DNA of 64,000 nucleotides from Protula sp. h YS-2021 (lineage: Eukaryota > Annelida > Polychaeta > Sabellida > Serpulidae), in NCBI GenBank assembly GCA_949752745.1, contig OX457024.1:113519400-113583399 (forward strand), in the 5' to 3' direction. The number at the start of each line of letters is the position of its first letter. Positions within the stretch are counted from its first letter, which is position 1. The notes under the pieces were generated by a model. It saw nothing but the letters and a program-made list of their open reading frames with translations, did no database searches and was not told the DNA's origin. The translations under genes were made by a program, and so were the position numbers. Below are positions 1 through 12,299 of this stretch, one piece after another.

Positions 1-2739
1 GAATATGCAAAAATAAACAAAACGTACTGCACGTAAGAAAAAACGAAAAACCAAACGTTTCTCAATCTGGGCCTGTATTCATGAAATATCTAAGCGCAAT
101 TATAAGCATGTTTCTATGACAACCACCAATTACAGTGAAGATCGTGTGCTTAGAATTGAACTTAGATTGTTGTGAATAAGAACCCTGGATTAAAAAAGAT
201 GATATTTGGCAGTAAGGAATGCATTTTTGTCAATTCAACTCTTATTTCAATGTGTTGCCTTCAAGCATACCTTCTTTGTTTCTATTCCAGTTGCAGCAAA
301 CAGGAGGATTATGCGATTTCATCAAAAATCTATACCAGTAAAGCGAGACGGTCTATCGAACTGCTAAACAAATAACCAGAAAAAAAAAACAACCGATGTT
401 AATGAAGTTACATTTGTCATAACTTAAATCACACTTCGGTTTATATGCTTGATTATAACATTATAGCAACAATAAATATTGTTACCCTACCTGAATTTAA
501 TAGTCCAGAGTATGTCTATCCGCTGGTTCATCTGTAATAAACGTTTTAAGAAAAGTGTGTCAGATGGTAATTTTTATTCTGACAATACCCTTTTTCAGGA
601 AAACTGGTAAACTATTTATAGTCATTCTCAGCAGACTTCTATTTTGTGAATGTCATCCTGTTTTATTCGCGTTCTCAGATTCCCTGTGAATTATGCATTG
701 ATTGATACCTGACAGAAATGTATTGTGCATGTGTAATATTGAAGTGTGATGTGTTCACGGTATTGCTTATTTTACTTGGGCAACCTTCGCAGTATTCAGT
801 CCTTTAATCCTCAGAAACCAAGCGTTCTTGTGATGGCCGTTATCGACTCTTTTGCATTGTCCATAGGAGATTCTGGGGAATGTGAAGCAGGACTGGTAAA
901 CAGGGAGGAGTATGTGAAACGAGTTGAGTTTCCAGGGCGTCCAATCAAAGAAAAAATAGTTACCATTAAAATTTAATATTTAAGGTATTATTTACATTAT
1001 TTCGTTGAGCTTTTGAAAAATATCAGCGTTTTCGAGAAAGTAAACTTCATTTATCGATATGGGAGAGGTCGCATTGTTCGAAAACACCCACTCCTGCTCC
1101 CCTTCCCTATAAGGACTGAAGTGTGTTTAAATAGCTTTAAAGAAATCGGGTACTTAGGGCAAAAAGTACGCAAAATCCCCCCTTTCTATAGAAAGCACAA
1201 AAGACTTCAAAGGCAAAATATTTATTCCTTCCTCCCGTTTTGAAATAAAATGGTACAAATCGTGAAAATAGAAGTTTGCTGTTTGTTCAACACAATTTGA
1301 TGCATTTTGTTCAAACTAAGTTTAAAGTGTCTTGCTATGTCAATTATGTATGCAAAACAAATAAATAGATAAAATTCTGCATTGCATTTGCAGTAAGAAA
1401 TCATAAGCATTAAAACTGGTCACGAAGAATTTAACTTTAATTACGTCTTCACCTATGTATTAGGGCCGAACACATCCGTAGGAACTCTGCTGAGAAACTC
1501 ATTATAAACTACTTAGCTTTCAGGAATAAAGAAATACTGTCACTGTTTTATTTCTCATATCTAATTACTAGAACAAAAAGAAAAGCTTAAAATATTTTAG
1601 AAAAGACTAGTAATTTAAATGAGGAAGTTGTATATTTTGAATTTTATTTCAAGTTAAATTTTTGAAGATGTACAAGTTTCAGTTCATTCTGATACTGTTC
1701 TACAATGACATATATTTTCATCCATATTATAAAGCATGTATCTTTTTTGGCAATATTACCCACTATATATCCTTCGAGACTTCTAGAGATAGCTGCAAAA
1801 ACAGAAAAGTAACTCTTTTGATCGGCAGAGCAAATAGGAGAGTTGATGGTCAAGAGCAAACTGATCGTTCATATTTGAGCAGAAAGGTAATAATGAGAGC
1901 TGATTATTAATTACAGGAAGACCCTTCACATTTTAGTAGTAGCATAAAGGAGAACTGATTATCAAGCGCAGGATGATCTTTCACATTTGAGCAGCAGGGT
2001 AAAAGGGACAACTGATGATCACGTGCAGAATGATCTTTCCAATATTGAGCAGCAAGCCAAAAATGAGAACTGACTATTAAGTGTAAGACAATCTTATACA
2101 TTAGAGCAATAGAGTAAAATGATTATTCAAAATTTCTTAACAGTCAGATGTTTTCAAGTAGCCTAATAAAAATATTTTGTTGCAGCTTTTACACATTTTG
2201 GCTGAATTGTTCTGAAGTGATTTACTCACATAGTAAGTTATGAACTTGAGAATTGGATAATTTCTTTGAGGAAACCCTTCAAAATTCCATAACGACTTTT
2301 TTTAATTTTTATAATATAAGAAATTGTACTTTGTACATACAGCATTATCTACATTATACAAATGAGTAGTAAGATAATTGTCTCTACAAACATTTTTCCA
2401 GTATGTAATAAATATACCGACACAGATCGTGGATTATATAAGACGCAAAAAAGACGAGCAACTGAGGGTTAGGACTATAGCAAGCAGTACAATTCCTATA
2501 AGTATTTAAAATTTACATGCTTTGACGAATACGTCAATTTTTCAATCATTACAACATTTCTAAGTATTATTAAAAAATTATAAAATAAACATCTTTATGA
2601 ATATTACTCTTGTGTATATACATTCTGACCTGTAAGAGCACAAAGTCAATGGCAAATAGGTAATTCACTGCAACATCTTCTTTCAATAAGCCAAGCAATT
2701 TTTTCCTTCTACAAATACTGATTTTTGGGCCCTCTTTTA
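1..2739. other. AT-rich host intergenic DNA, no gene recognised
   Basis: No open frame here resembles a known protein, and the ORFs that exist are short and without domain signatures. Apart from the foldback element at 70-184 the stretch is AT-rich single-copy-looking sequence. Positions 1850-2105 contain loosely repeated phrases around 'gagcagcaggg' and 'aactgatta' (about 60-bp spacing), an old degenerate tandem repeat. Confidence 0.5.
70..184. mobile_element. Small foldback (MITE-like) element
   Basis: The left side reads CCTGTATTCATGAAATATCTAAG and the right side is its approximate reverse complement ending CTTAGATTGTTGTGAATAAG. The terminal 'GTATTCAYGAA...CTTAG' layout matches the termini of the Harbinger-like remnant that flanks Polinton B (32238 and 54058), so both probably belong to one family. 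No coding capacity. Exact ends and target duplication are uncertain. Confidence 0.45.
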
Positions 2740-4735
2740 TTAAGTTACTATTTACCTACTTTTCTAGCACATCTTACCACACATGTCGAAAATGTGAACA
2801 CTATCATTCCTTTACTGCATTTTTCACAGATTGGTTTAATATCTGGGTCAAATTTGGATACTATGAAATCAGATGCATACTTTTCATACATTATCTTACA
2901 ATTTATCAAAGTATTTTTGTATTTTTTGTCAGATATCTCGTTTTTTCAAACATTTCTCTCCATTGGGACGGGTTCAAAACGATGTTATCTTTTTTCCCAT
3001 CTGTTTATACAGCTTAGGGTTATTGACTTTTTCTTTATAACTAACCAATATACCTCTTTTGAGTTCAATTTCGTTATGTTTTTTTGTTATAGGGTCTGTT
3101 CTTAACTGTACAACTTGGGGAACTGATGCCATTGTGTCCTTGTCTACGTTACAATTTGTTTTATACTTTTTCTTCCAATCATTCGGTATAGCACTTAGTA
3201 GCCCCAGGATCTTTAACGGATTTGTATCTAAATTAAATTTGCCCTTAATTTCCCCTGCTTCTATAAACCGTCTTTCTGCATCTAGCAGATCCACTTTAAA
3301 CATAATTCCTTTACGCGCCATTTGAGTTTAAAAGATCGGCTCATGATTTATAATAATATTCTTCTTAAACCAGATGCACTGTTGCATTAAGCAACTTGTG
3401 TCGTAAGAGGGGTTATTCACTGAATACCAGGCGCAAAGGATAGCGCGGTAAAATTTGGGGATATGGTCAGGTATCCTTTTTGGGTCAGTATCGCAAGAGA
3501 GTATGTACGATAATGTCAAATTTGGAAGATACTTTTTAAGAAAGGCAACACTTAGAGTGTTTTAATTTGTTTTAATCTAAAGAGTTATAATCTAAATTTC
3601 TAAGACCACCATCCTTAAAGTCTTGTATTACTATATTCTTCTGGAATCTATGCGATTTTCCTTCCCAGAGGAATTGGTCTAACACTGAGTTTACTTCACT
3701 AATGAACCATTTGGGAATATAAAGGACATTGGTTGCAGAAAGGATTTTTGGAAGAGCCAGATTCTTAATAATAGTTATTTTCCCTTTCAATGTCATAAAA
3801 AAATTTTGAAAAGCTATTCAACGTTTGAAAGTTGTCAGCTTAACTCTGAAATCAACATCAGTGATCTCTTCAATGTCATTAAAATAACGTATGCCCAAAC
3901 ACACTTCATCAACCCCTGTCCATTTAAATCTAAAAGGTTTCTTTTCAAGAAATCTCATTGGCGCTCTACCTATTTGCAATATCTCTGACTTTTCAATTTT
4001 TACTCTTAGACCAGTAGTGTAGTAAAACATAACAAACACATTTAATACATTTCTTAAAGAAAGTATATCGCTTAGTAATAAGGTTGTATCATCGGCCAGA
4101 AGGCTGATTTTCGTCTCAATATTATTTACCTCGATACCTTTAATATTGCTATTTTCTCTTGTCGAAATTTCAACCGCTATGATAAATAACAGTGCTGAGA
4201 GAGGATCCCCTTGTCTTACTCCATTTTTTATTTCAAAATATTGACTTGTATAACCATTATTTAGTGTGCAGCTTTCGATTTTTGTATATATGACTTTAAC
4301 CCACCTCAGTATACTGTTGCGAAAATTAAAACACTCCATGCATTTGTCTATTAAGTCCCAATCTAGTTTATGAAACGCTTTGTCAAAATCGATAAATGCC
4401 AAAAAAAACCCGAGATTATTTCTGTTCAAGAAATCAATACTATCAATACGTGTTCTTATAATGAGACCGATAAATCTATTTTTAATAAAGCCATTTTGTT
4501 CTTTGCCGATAATTATGGGTAGTACTTTCTGAAATCTATGGGCTATACTTTGAGTTACTATTTTCATATCGACATTTAGAAGACTTATAGGTCTATAGTT
4601 TTTCAGATACACTAAGTCTTTGTCCTTTTTGGGGATAAGCCTTATGATCCCTCTTCTTTGCTCAACACTGAGATATCCTCTCTCATAGCTGTATGAAAAT
4701 GATTCTAGTAGCAAATCGACAAAACGACTTTATTT
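2740..4735 (-). pseudogene. Decayed LINE (L1/Tx1-like) reverse transcriptase, 5'-truncated
   Basis: Minus-strand fragments in consecutive order form one broken non-LTR retrotransposon ORF2. 4714-3818 holds the RT core: an IPKKDKD...NYRPISLLN block, 'FIDFDKAF', 'GVRQGDPLS' and a degenerate LADD where FADD is usual. 3796-3572 continues with the 'GKITIIKNLALPK...FLWEGK...GGLRNLD' region typical of the L1/Tx1 group. 3519-3328 and 3321-2974 carry the downstream connection region, with frameshifts between pieces. The endonuclease and the N-terminal half of RT are missing, as expected of 5' truncation during target-primed reverse transcription. Group assignment rests on motif resemblance only; the element is dead. 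Confidence 0.8.
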
Positions 4736-7700
4736 TAATATTTTATTTTTTCCCATATGATGTTCGGCATGAGCTATTTAAATCCGGGTGTGGTACAATT
4801 TCGGGAGGACGCTGCGTCTTATGCGCAGATGGTAAGTGGGGGTTTCAGAGATTTTAACAAGAAGGTACAACTACATTTTTGGCAAGTTTAGAAATAAGTA
4901 AAAAATCTGCATAAATCGGAACAAAATTGTGAAACTGAGCATGGAAATAAGAAAGAGCGTTTAGCATCCTTAAATTCATCGATTTGTTACTGAGTTTGCA
5001 GAAACCAGGATTCAAATTGGGCGTCTTTCACCCCTATAACGCCTCATTTTTCAACACGCAACACCTAGTTCGTTAACACATAAAAAGCATCAGCAAAAGT
5101 TTCAAAACAATTATAAAACAATATTGCAATGTATGCGTCTTGTATCAATATCAAGAAATATCTAAATTGTGATACAGTATAATTTGCATAATATTCTTTC
5201 ATTGTGTAAGGTTTTATTTGATTCCCCTGGTACTTTAGGAGATATCGCGCGGACTGCTGTAGAAAGATATTTTCAGAAAATTTACCATTTTTGACGAAAT
5301 CCCACAGGCGCATTTTTCGTCTCAGGACAAAACGAGCGCCCAGATACAAAACTACAGTATTCATTCTTTCATTGTTAAGGTTTGATTTACGGAGTTTCGG
5401 AGTTCTCGCGCGAAATAGAAGATGCATCTTGGAGAGGGACGGACAGACATACATACCTACATACCTACAAGTCACGTTATTGGGCTAGATTTTCCGTCTT
5501 GATACGAAAAATTCTTATGCGTTTACTCAGTTTTTAGTACAAATGCATTGCGGGGTTTGTCCGTGATTTCATGGCGTGAGTTCAAAACAAATCCGTCACC
5601 AAAACCGTTAGGTCGAAATAAACAAAAAGTGGCTCCTCGGCCAAAAACGACAGGTTAAACTTACACGAGGTAGCAATCTTGTGATTTTGTTTATGTCTTG
5701 CCTGAATCGTATCAGAGAGACATATATTTTAGTTTAAAATGGTGTTATCAATTACAGTAAATCTTTTAAAACATCTGAATGGTAAGTGTATGCATTACTC
5801 GAACGTTATTTTTTGTTGAATTTATAAACTGCGTTATGTTCATTCTTGATTAAAATCGCTGATTGTTCACTTCTTTAATTCTAAAAGATCGCCGATAGTT
5901 ATTTTAGCTAATTTCAAATATATTACTGTTGTGTAAAACAGCGGGACTGGTTTTTCTAGGCGACATACCTACCCAACCGGGACAGGTTGTGTGGGGGGAA
6001 GAGGGGGTACTTCGTAAATTGGTAAAACTAGGATGGATCAAGTAATTGTTGCATTTGTTAAATTATACACAGAACTAAGTCGCAAACATCTTTTTTTTGT
6101 TTACACTCAACCGATCTGCGATATATGTTGTGCTTTGTATAGGGAGTTCCAAAAAACAAATGTCTCACGAGAACCATGGAGACCAGCAAAGTCCGGATAT
6201 CACACTACCCTATATGAGTCGGTTTATGGGCACGACATTTGCAAAATTCCTTATGAAGACACCTGCGAAAGTAACCATAGCGAATATTAACGTGGTTTGT
6301 TTAGGGATATCTATTTATGGTATTATATTGATAAAGTAAGGCCTTGAATCGAGACAGCTGATGCCATCTACGTCATATTACTTCAGAATTTTGACCGACT
6401 ATTATGAATATTTCGGCGATGAAAACGGCTTGAGTATCATGCGCGTATATGATGAACCACTTGAGTACACAAATCCAGTCACACGCAGTCTTATTAATGA
6501 CGATATAGAAAAGGGGAGCCATTTTCCAAGATGGCGACCGTGCTGTGACGTCATGGCTGTTTGATTATTAAGCGTACCTTGCTTCAACTTCACGCAACAT
6601 TTCAAACTTGTCGGAAGAACAATTCATCAACATTCTTCAAAATGAGTTTCTTAAAATGCATTTTATGATTTCTATATCAGTGATGTGGTTTTAAACGAAC
6701 ACAACAGCAGTATGGTAAAGTCCCGGATGTTTATACAGGCGATATCCATGGATTAGGTGGATGACCATTCGGCTGCTTTAATCACATGCCGGAATATTGC
6801 TAAAAATTGTAAATTTCAAGCATACACGTTTCTTCTTTTATTTTGATCAGTATATTATAATACCACGAAACACACTACGCACACTTGGTATTGCTTCTGT
6901 GAGCATTCGTATAGTAGTAATTTTGTTTATACTAGGCATCAGTTCCGCTTCATGGCTTGCCATAACAATCGTTTCCATAGAAACAGGTGTTATTGGCTTC
7001 GTGATATTATCGATTCGATATCGATGTTTAATCTAGTTATGTGTATTGGGTTCTCAGTTGATTTGGCCATCCCTATATCCTACCATTATACTATCAGCAA
7101 AAGTTCTGACCCAATCGCGTTCTGATCCAACTGCGTTCTGAACGAAATGCGCAAAGAAGGCTTTGAGCTAACTGGGACCCTCGTTCTGCAGTCGGCCGTG
7201 TCCACTATCGTGGCCGTGTCCTTTCTTGCAATAGCAACCACTAACATTTTTCGTGTGTTTTTGTGTATTATCAAGATAGTAAGCTTGATAATATTATTTG
7301 GAACATTACATTCACTGTTTTTACTACCCATTATATTATCAAGCGTCAAGTCTTGTATTAACCGGAACAAGCGCAATGATCATTCGCAACCGGAAGTTGT
7401 CGATTTACTTGGTAGCTAGAAGGTTGGCTTACGTCTCAGGCAATCACTGTCTCAGCCTTTAAATGGCAAAATGACGTCAAAAAATGGCAAAATGACGTGA
7501 TTCTCCGAAAGTTTCAATTTAATCCCGAAATCATGTACGTTTACTGAGTCAGCGCAAAATACTTGCTGAATAGGTATGCTGAGTCAACACAAAATACTTG
7601 CTGACTCGGTATGCTGAGTCAGCACAAAATACTTGCTGACTCATTTGCAAATTTTCATTCGTTTATTTATTTTCATTAATTTTTTTTTTGTTATGTTTCA

Positions 7701-9213
7701 TTTGTTTATTTTCATTTATTTTATTTCGATTTATTAATTTTTTTATTTTCTTTCATTGGTTTATTTTTTATTTGTTTATGTTTTTGTTTGTTTACTTTTT
7801 TATTTGATTATTTTTATCTGTTTATTTCACTCTCCACATCGCGCGCGGTTTTTACCACTCCCGAAAACTGTGCTCATAGTCGCGCGGGTTTGAACACACC
7901 TGTGCTCATACCCGCGTGGGTTTCAAAACATCTGAAAATGTGTGCTCATACCCGCATTTTCCTTCTACTTTCATCACTGAGGTTACTGCCTACTGGCACC
8001 GTACACGTATTGAAACAAGGATTTGAGCGCTATCTCCCGACCACCACCGGTCCTTATTGCAACCAACTACAAAGAGTTACAGAATCTATCTTACTGCACC
8101 TCCTAAAAAAATTTAAGTCGTTACAGACCAACCTAATCAACTATCCAATGCTCTAAATTCACCAACCATTAACCATTTCATTCACCCCCTCTCATACCTC
8201 TCATCTGGCTTTACATACAAGAATTTAAAGGGACTCGAGGCACATCACGACTAGAGAGATACAATTGTTGACTAGAACTGATCTAACTTCGGCAAGTTTA
8301 GTGCCTGTAGTCGCTGGCATATATTTGGTTACTTTTCCTCATGCCATCCAGACTGGAAAGTCTTCGCCGGGTCCGTTCTGAAATCTACTGTCTCAGATCA
8401 GGCAAATTAAAACAACAAGTAGGATGATTTTGGATCAGTTCTAGGAAGAGACTGAATAGGGCGGCGGGTTACGAAGCTCAAGTGTGGGGTTACACAGCAA
8501 TCATGAAAAAAGACGCTTTTTCCACCGACCTCTATGCATTAAGACAGTACTCTACCTTCCTTCAAAGCACCAGGGCAAGGGCATTGGGGAACACATTATG
8601 CAGTACCTAAACAAATCACAAAATACATTAGCACTTTTTTAAAAAATAAACCATGTAAAAGGCGCATTTTTCACTGTCCAAAGTGTCCTGCCACATTTTA
8701 CTCTTGTCAGCCTGACCGAATCACGTTAAAGCCACGTCTTTCTCACGTAATCGTGTTCACGACTTCACCAGCAAGCGATATACGCCTTTATTTTGCGTAT
8801 ATAGCGTGTATCACCCTTACATCATTTTCTAAACATTTCCGGCGAGGGCAAAGCCTGTTGAATAGCCAATGATTGGGAGGGTTCAGAAATGTGGTAACAT
8901 CTAAACATGATTTTCTCTGTTGCCTTTCATCTGGCCGGGAGAAAAATTATTTCCTCAACCATCTCGACGTAGTCATTCACATGCGATATTCCTGCCTTAA
9001 TGTGCCCTTGTTGTTTGGATGTTGAAGTGATTGGTTTAGTCTGCTAGCTTTGTAACCGGTAGGAAATAAGGTTAGCTAGGTACAGATTTTTGAAGAAGAG
9101 AAACGCCGCTTGACCTGCAAATTGTGACAAAGGGCTGCCTAAATGAGACAAATCAAACGAACGAGATTGTGCCTGACCATTTTTTGATATCAGTACAAGA
9201 AATTGAAAGCAGC
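4736..9213. other. Host intergenic DNA with local repeats, no gene recognised
   Basis: No coding region could be supported. Two related blocks at about 5190-5250 and 5360-5415 share 'ATTCTTTCATTG', a TAAGG-type step and a nearby CGCGCG, followed by 'ACATACATACCTAC' microsatellite-like sequence (5448-5470). 7655-7810 is a T-rich low-complexity tract built on 'GTTTATTTT'. The open frame at 7147-7419 encodes hydrophobic stretches but has no recognisable relatives and is not called as a gene. Confidence 0.5.
7541..7645. repeat. Three-copy ~40-bp tandem repeat carrying TGAGTCA motifs
   Basis: The phrase 'gctgagtcarcrcaaaatacttgctga' recurs three times at about 41-bp spacing. Each unit contains TGAGTCA, the AP-1 consensus, and its reverse complement TGACTC, so units are locally palindromic. 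It may be merely a minisatellite; no adjacent gene was found for it to regulate. Confidence 0.6.
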
Positions 9214-10828
9214 TCAGTGAGGTTAAAACAAGTAAAGCTCCAGGACCAGACCAAATTGAAGGATGGATGATAAGAGACCTTGCAGCGTATCTGGCACCTC
9301 CAATTACAGCAATATTCAATAGCTCAATAAGGGAAGGCTATACACCAGACAAATGGAAAGAAGCAATTGTCACTCCAATACCAAAAAAATACCCTCCTAA
9401 GTCATTAGAACAAGACTTAAGACCAATATCATTAACGTCAATTTTGGCCAAAGAACTCGAAAGAATTCAAATAAAAACATTTACATCAACTAAAAAAGAC
9501 GAAGATACACATCAGTTTGGGAATAAAAAGAGAGTCTCGACGACACACATGCTAGTTGAAATACTACATCAATGGTTCAAAGCATCTGACGAAGGGAAAA
9601 TAGTGAGAATTATATTTCTTGACTACGCCAAAGCATTCGACAGAATAAACCATCACAAACTAATGAAGAAAATTTCATCCTCAAATACAGCCCAGTTTAT
9701 AGTGAATTGGTTAAAACATTTTCTTACAAATAGAACCCAAAAAGTAAAGATCGGAAAACACCTCTCAAAACCTCTCCATATGAAAGGAACTGTGCCTCAA
9801 GGCAGCTTATGGGGAATGGAAAGCTTTTGCGAAATGATTAAAGATCTGGACTCAATGCTATCCCTGTATAAATACGTTGACGACACAACAATCTCGGAAA
9901 TTCTTGATAAAAGCAACGTAAATGAATCTGTTCTCCAAGAAGAAATCAATAGGATAGTACAATGGACAAAAGAAAACGACATGAACATAAATGCAAATAA
10001 AACAAAGGAGATGATCATAGCCTTTCGAAATCAAACACAAGCAAAAAATATTCCGTCGATTACAATAGAAGGACAACCGATAGAAAGGGTTAACACAGCA
10101 AAACTAGTAGGCGTGACCATACAAAACAATTTGAAATGGGACATACATGTTACCGATATGGTAAAGAAAACACGAAAAAAACTGTATTATCTTACCATCT
10201 TAAAAAGATCTGGGGTTTCCAAGAAAGACTTGCTCAATGTGTATAAATCAATTGTGAGACCTCAACTTGAATACGCTATACCAGCATGGAGCACATGTCT
10301 AACTGATGAACAAAGTAAAAGCATTGAAACAATGCAAAAGAGAGCCGTAAGAATAATAACACCCAATCAGCTATACATTGAAAGCCTAAAGGAACTAAAC
10401 ATTCAAACCCTCGAAGATAGAAGAAAAGACATATGTCGAACATTTTTCCTGAAGATCCAAGATGATACTGACAAGATACACCACCTGCTACCCATTACAA
10501 GAAAAAACTGTAACACGAGAAATATTGAGAAACTGCCAGTACCACAAGTGAATACAAATCGTTATAAGAACTCGTTCATTCCTTACTGCCTCTTTAATCT
10601 TCAATTTTAATTCTCTATTTAGGTGCTTTTTCGTAGAAAAAAAAGAAAAAAAAGAGACGTACATTCTGACTATCTATAAAAATAACACATATAAAAAGAA
10701 CAGTCGTTACAGAGGACGAAAGTCTAGGAAACTTTCTATAGAAATATATCATAGTTTTGTTTCTATGTAGAAATATGCATGTATGTTTGTCATTTTTCTA
10801 TTTTTCGAAAGCAATTCAACTATCTAGT
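9214..10828 (+). pseudogene. CR1/Jockey-like LINE reverse transcriptase, 5'-truncated, plus 3' UTR
   Basis: The frame from about 9221 to 10610 reads the classical non-LTR RT order: 'SKAPGPDQI', 'TPIPKK', 'RPISLTS', 'FLDYAKAFDRINH', 'VPQGS', a 'YVDDTT' active-site block (YVDD instead of YADD) and then the C-terminal segment 'LGV/VGV...LKWD.HV....K..KKLYYL...VYKSIVRPQLEYA'. The region after VPQGS is shortened relative to the family (the usual block between the two active-site motifs is partly missing), so this copy is probably inactive. The 5' half with the endonuclease is absent. The 3' UTR runs into Polinton A at 10829 and appears to resume at 31364, ending in a (TATC)n tail, as is usual for LINEs of this type. 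Confidence 0.85.
10823..10828. repeat. Target-site duplication TCTAGT, left of Polinton A
   Basis: The hexamer TCTAGT directly precedes the TIR start AGTAGTGTAAAAGTGGGGG and recurs immediately after the opposite TIR at 31358-31363. A 6-bp duplication is the Polinton/Maverick hallmark and fixes the element boundary to the base. Confidence 0.95.
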
Positions 10829-11261
10829 AGTAGTGTAAAAGTGGGGGTTTAAAAACAGGAAGTGACGTCATAATGACGTCACGTGATGTTTTGAAAGCCC
10901 CATGGGGTTTTTAAAACAGTGACGTCATATTGACGTCATATTGACGTCACATTGACGTCATATGGTTACCATATGGATATCATATGGTTACCATATGGTT
11001 ACCATATGGTTATCATATGGACGTCATAATGACGTCATGTGATGTTTTGATAGCCCCATGGGGTTTTTAAAACAGTGACGTCATTTTGACGTGATCTAGA
11101 CGTGTTATGGAGGTGATATGGAGGTGATATGGAGGTGATATGCAGGTCATATGAATGTCATATGAACGTCATATGAACGTCATATGAACGTCATAATGAC
11201 GTAATATGGAGAGTGGGCGGCCATTCAAACGGGCGGCCATTCAAACGACATTCAAACGGGC

Positions 11262-11262
<1 letters not shown>
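10829..11262. repeat. Left TIR of Polinton A
   Basis: About 434 bp, matching the reverse complement of 30930-31357 with few mismatches and small indels. It contains two direct copies of a block 'gatgttttga(a/t)agccccatggggtttttaaaacagtgacgtcat', dozens of TGACGTCA or ACGTCAT half-palindromes, and runs of CATATGG and GGTTACC. It ends in the repeated 'GGGCGGCCATTCAAAC' and an oligo-T run (11269-11298). Confidence 0.93.
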
Positions 11263-11298
<36 letters not shown>

Positions 11299-11300
<2 letters not shown>

Positions 11301-11368
11301 CATTTCCCACACTCTCATGCATACACAAACATACTAACACCATAACATGATTAGCGCTTATTTCATAT
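11299..11368. repeat. Subterminal inverted repeat of Polinton A, left copy
   Basis: The ~70-bp sequence starting AGCATTTCCCACACTCTCATGCATAC is the inverse of 28071-28137. The same GCATTTCCCA...CTCATGCATAC phrase forms the inner edge of the TIR in Polinton B (33105-33130 and 53098-53120). In copy A the TIR proper and this inner block are separated by a T-run on the left and by about 2.8 kb of satellite-like DNA on the right, suggesting one original, longer TIR. Confidence 0.8.
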
Positions 11369-11392
11369 CAGTGGTGGGCTCTTAAAAGAGCC
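11356..11392 (-). terminator. Histone-type 3' stem-loop plus GAAATAAGC motif (RING gene, A)
   Basis: On the minus strand GGCTCTTTTAAGAGCC (11392-11377) folds into a 6-bp stem with loop TTTA and fits the metazoan histone mRNA stem-loop consensus GGYYYUHUNHARRRCC. Twelve nucleotides later comes GAAATAAGC (11364-11356). The same hairpin/12-nt/GAAATRARC layout follows four other genes in this window. Here the hairpin lies just inside the annotated C-terminus of the RING gene, whose stop is at 11363-11365. RNA-processing function is inferred. Confidence 0.6.
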
Positions 11393-11971
11393 AGGAGATG
11401 TTAGTTTTTCTCCTCCTGCTGCCGGTCCCGGTTTAAAAGAATTCCACAATGTCCTGCAATGTGTGAGCTGTTGCCCGTTGAACAAAAAGTGGTCCCCTCG
11501 CATGCCGCAGGTAAAGCACCTCACAGAGTAGCGGTCATTTAGCGCCAGCAGTTGAGTCCAGTGCGCCGCGCAGACCAGGCACATTTGATGGCCGCACTCA
11601 GACAGCACCCGGTCTGGGGAGATCATACACCCACATCCTGGGCAAATATCCAAGTCTTGCTGGAGGAAGAATCTCCCCCAGGCCGGGTACTCTTCTTCTT
11701 CCATCCGCGAAGGTATTGACTCCCCTAGCATCATCGTTCTAAAGAACGCTTCATCATAGTGACCAGCCTCTATATCTCTGAGCCTCTTTCCAATCGAGAT
11801 TTGACGGTTGAACAGGACGGACACGCACATGATGGATCCATGAACCGGGTCCGGCAGCAGTTGGTAAAAGAAAACTCTCTCCGGTGTTGTCGGTGGCGGA
11901 GCGACAGGGAGGTGCAGTTCCCTAACTACAGCAACCGTGAGACTGTCATTTAACGCGAAAAGGCACTCCAT
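11363..11971 (-). CDS. RING-finger-like zinc protein, TIR-adjacent (A)
   Basis: A 202-residue protein with a C3HC4-like zinc-binding segment near residues 109-160: CPGC, then CGHQMC, CxxC and finally CFTCG. It corresponds to the protein at 52444-53004 in Polinton B, sharing 'FxxQLLPDP', 'RLRDIEAGHY..FFRT.MLGE.(I/L)PS' and the whole Cys/His spacing. By fold class it may be an E3 ubiquitin ligase or a zinc-mediated protein binder; the substrate is unknown. The start is the ATG at 11971, about 38 bp downstream of a TATA box. The C-terminus is longer than in B and reads through a histone-like stem-loop, which suggests an ancestral stop was lost. The gene reads outward toward the TIR in both elements, although it is at the left end here and at the right end in B. 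Confidence 0.8.
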   Translation of the reverse strand: MECLFALNDSLTVAVVRELHLPVAPPPTTPERVFFYQLLPDPVHGSIMCVSVLFNRQISIGKRLRDIEAGHYDEAFFRTMMLGESIPSRMEEEEYPAWGRFFLQQDLDICPGCGCMISPDRVLSECGHQMCLVCAAHWTQLLALNDRYSVRCFTCGMRGDHFLFNGQQLTHCRTLWNSFKPGPAAGGEKLTSPGSFKSPPLI

Positions 11972-12008
11972 CTTGAGCTGGTTTGAGCCTAAACTGAAAT
12001 GACCTCAG

Positions 12009-12016
12009 TTTATATA
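12009..12016 (-). promoter_or_regulatory. TATA box of the RING gene (A)
   Basis: The minus strand reads GGTATATAAACTGAGG, placing TATATAAA about 38-45 bp upstream of the start codon at 11971. It is divergent from the TATA box at 12253, with the C-rich repeat between them. Confidence 0.7.
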
Positions 12017-12029
12017 CCCATCGACCCGG

Positions 12030-12218
12030 GTTCTCAATCTGAGGACCCCCCCCCCGGGTTCTCAATCTGAGGACCCCCCCCCGGTTCTCAATCTGAGGAC
12101 CCCCCCCCCCCTAGGCAGTCGACCTGGAGCAAGGACCCCCCCCCCTGGCCAGCATATACTTGCCGACCCCCCCCCCCCCCAGCCAGCATATACCTGCCGA
12201 CCCCCCCCCCCGGCCAAG
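12030..12218. repeat. C-rich minisatellite between divergent promoters (A)
   Basis: Repeats of 'GGTTCTCAATCTGAGGAC' alternate with runs of 8-14 C, followed by 'CCAGCATATACYTGCCGAC' units with C runs. Comparable poly-G/C tracts lie upstream of nearly every divergent promoter in both elements (26880-27000, 33290-33410, 49930-50010, 50200-50310). Confidence 0.75.
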
Positions 12219-12252
12219 CTATAATGCGAGGATGGCTGCTAGTATGTAGTAG

Positions 12253-12260
12253 TATATAAA
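12253..12260 (+). promoter_or_regulatory. TATA box of the Cys-rich zinc gene (A)
   Basis: TATATAAA lies 40-47 bp upstream of the ATG at 12300. This placement excludes the longer possible start at 12267, which would fall at or before the transcription start. Confidence 0.7.
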
Positions 12261-12299
12261 TGAGGGTTGACCGCCTCATTTCCCAAACCAAGCAGCAAG

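Noticed and set aside
2725..3105. 126-codon plus-strand hydrophobic ORF
   Set aside because: Antisense of the decayed LINE.
7147..7419. Hydrophobic 90-codon ORF that could be a membrane protein
   Set aside because: No recognisable relatives, no promoter or splice context; a similarly long ORF exists on the opposite strand.
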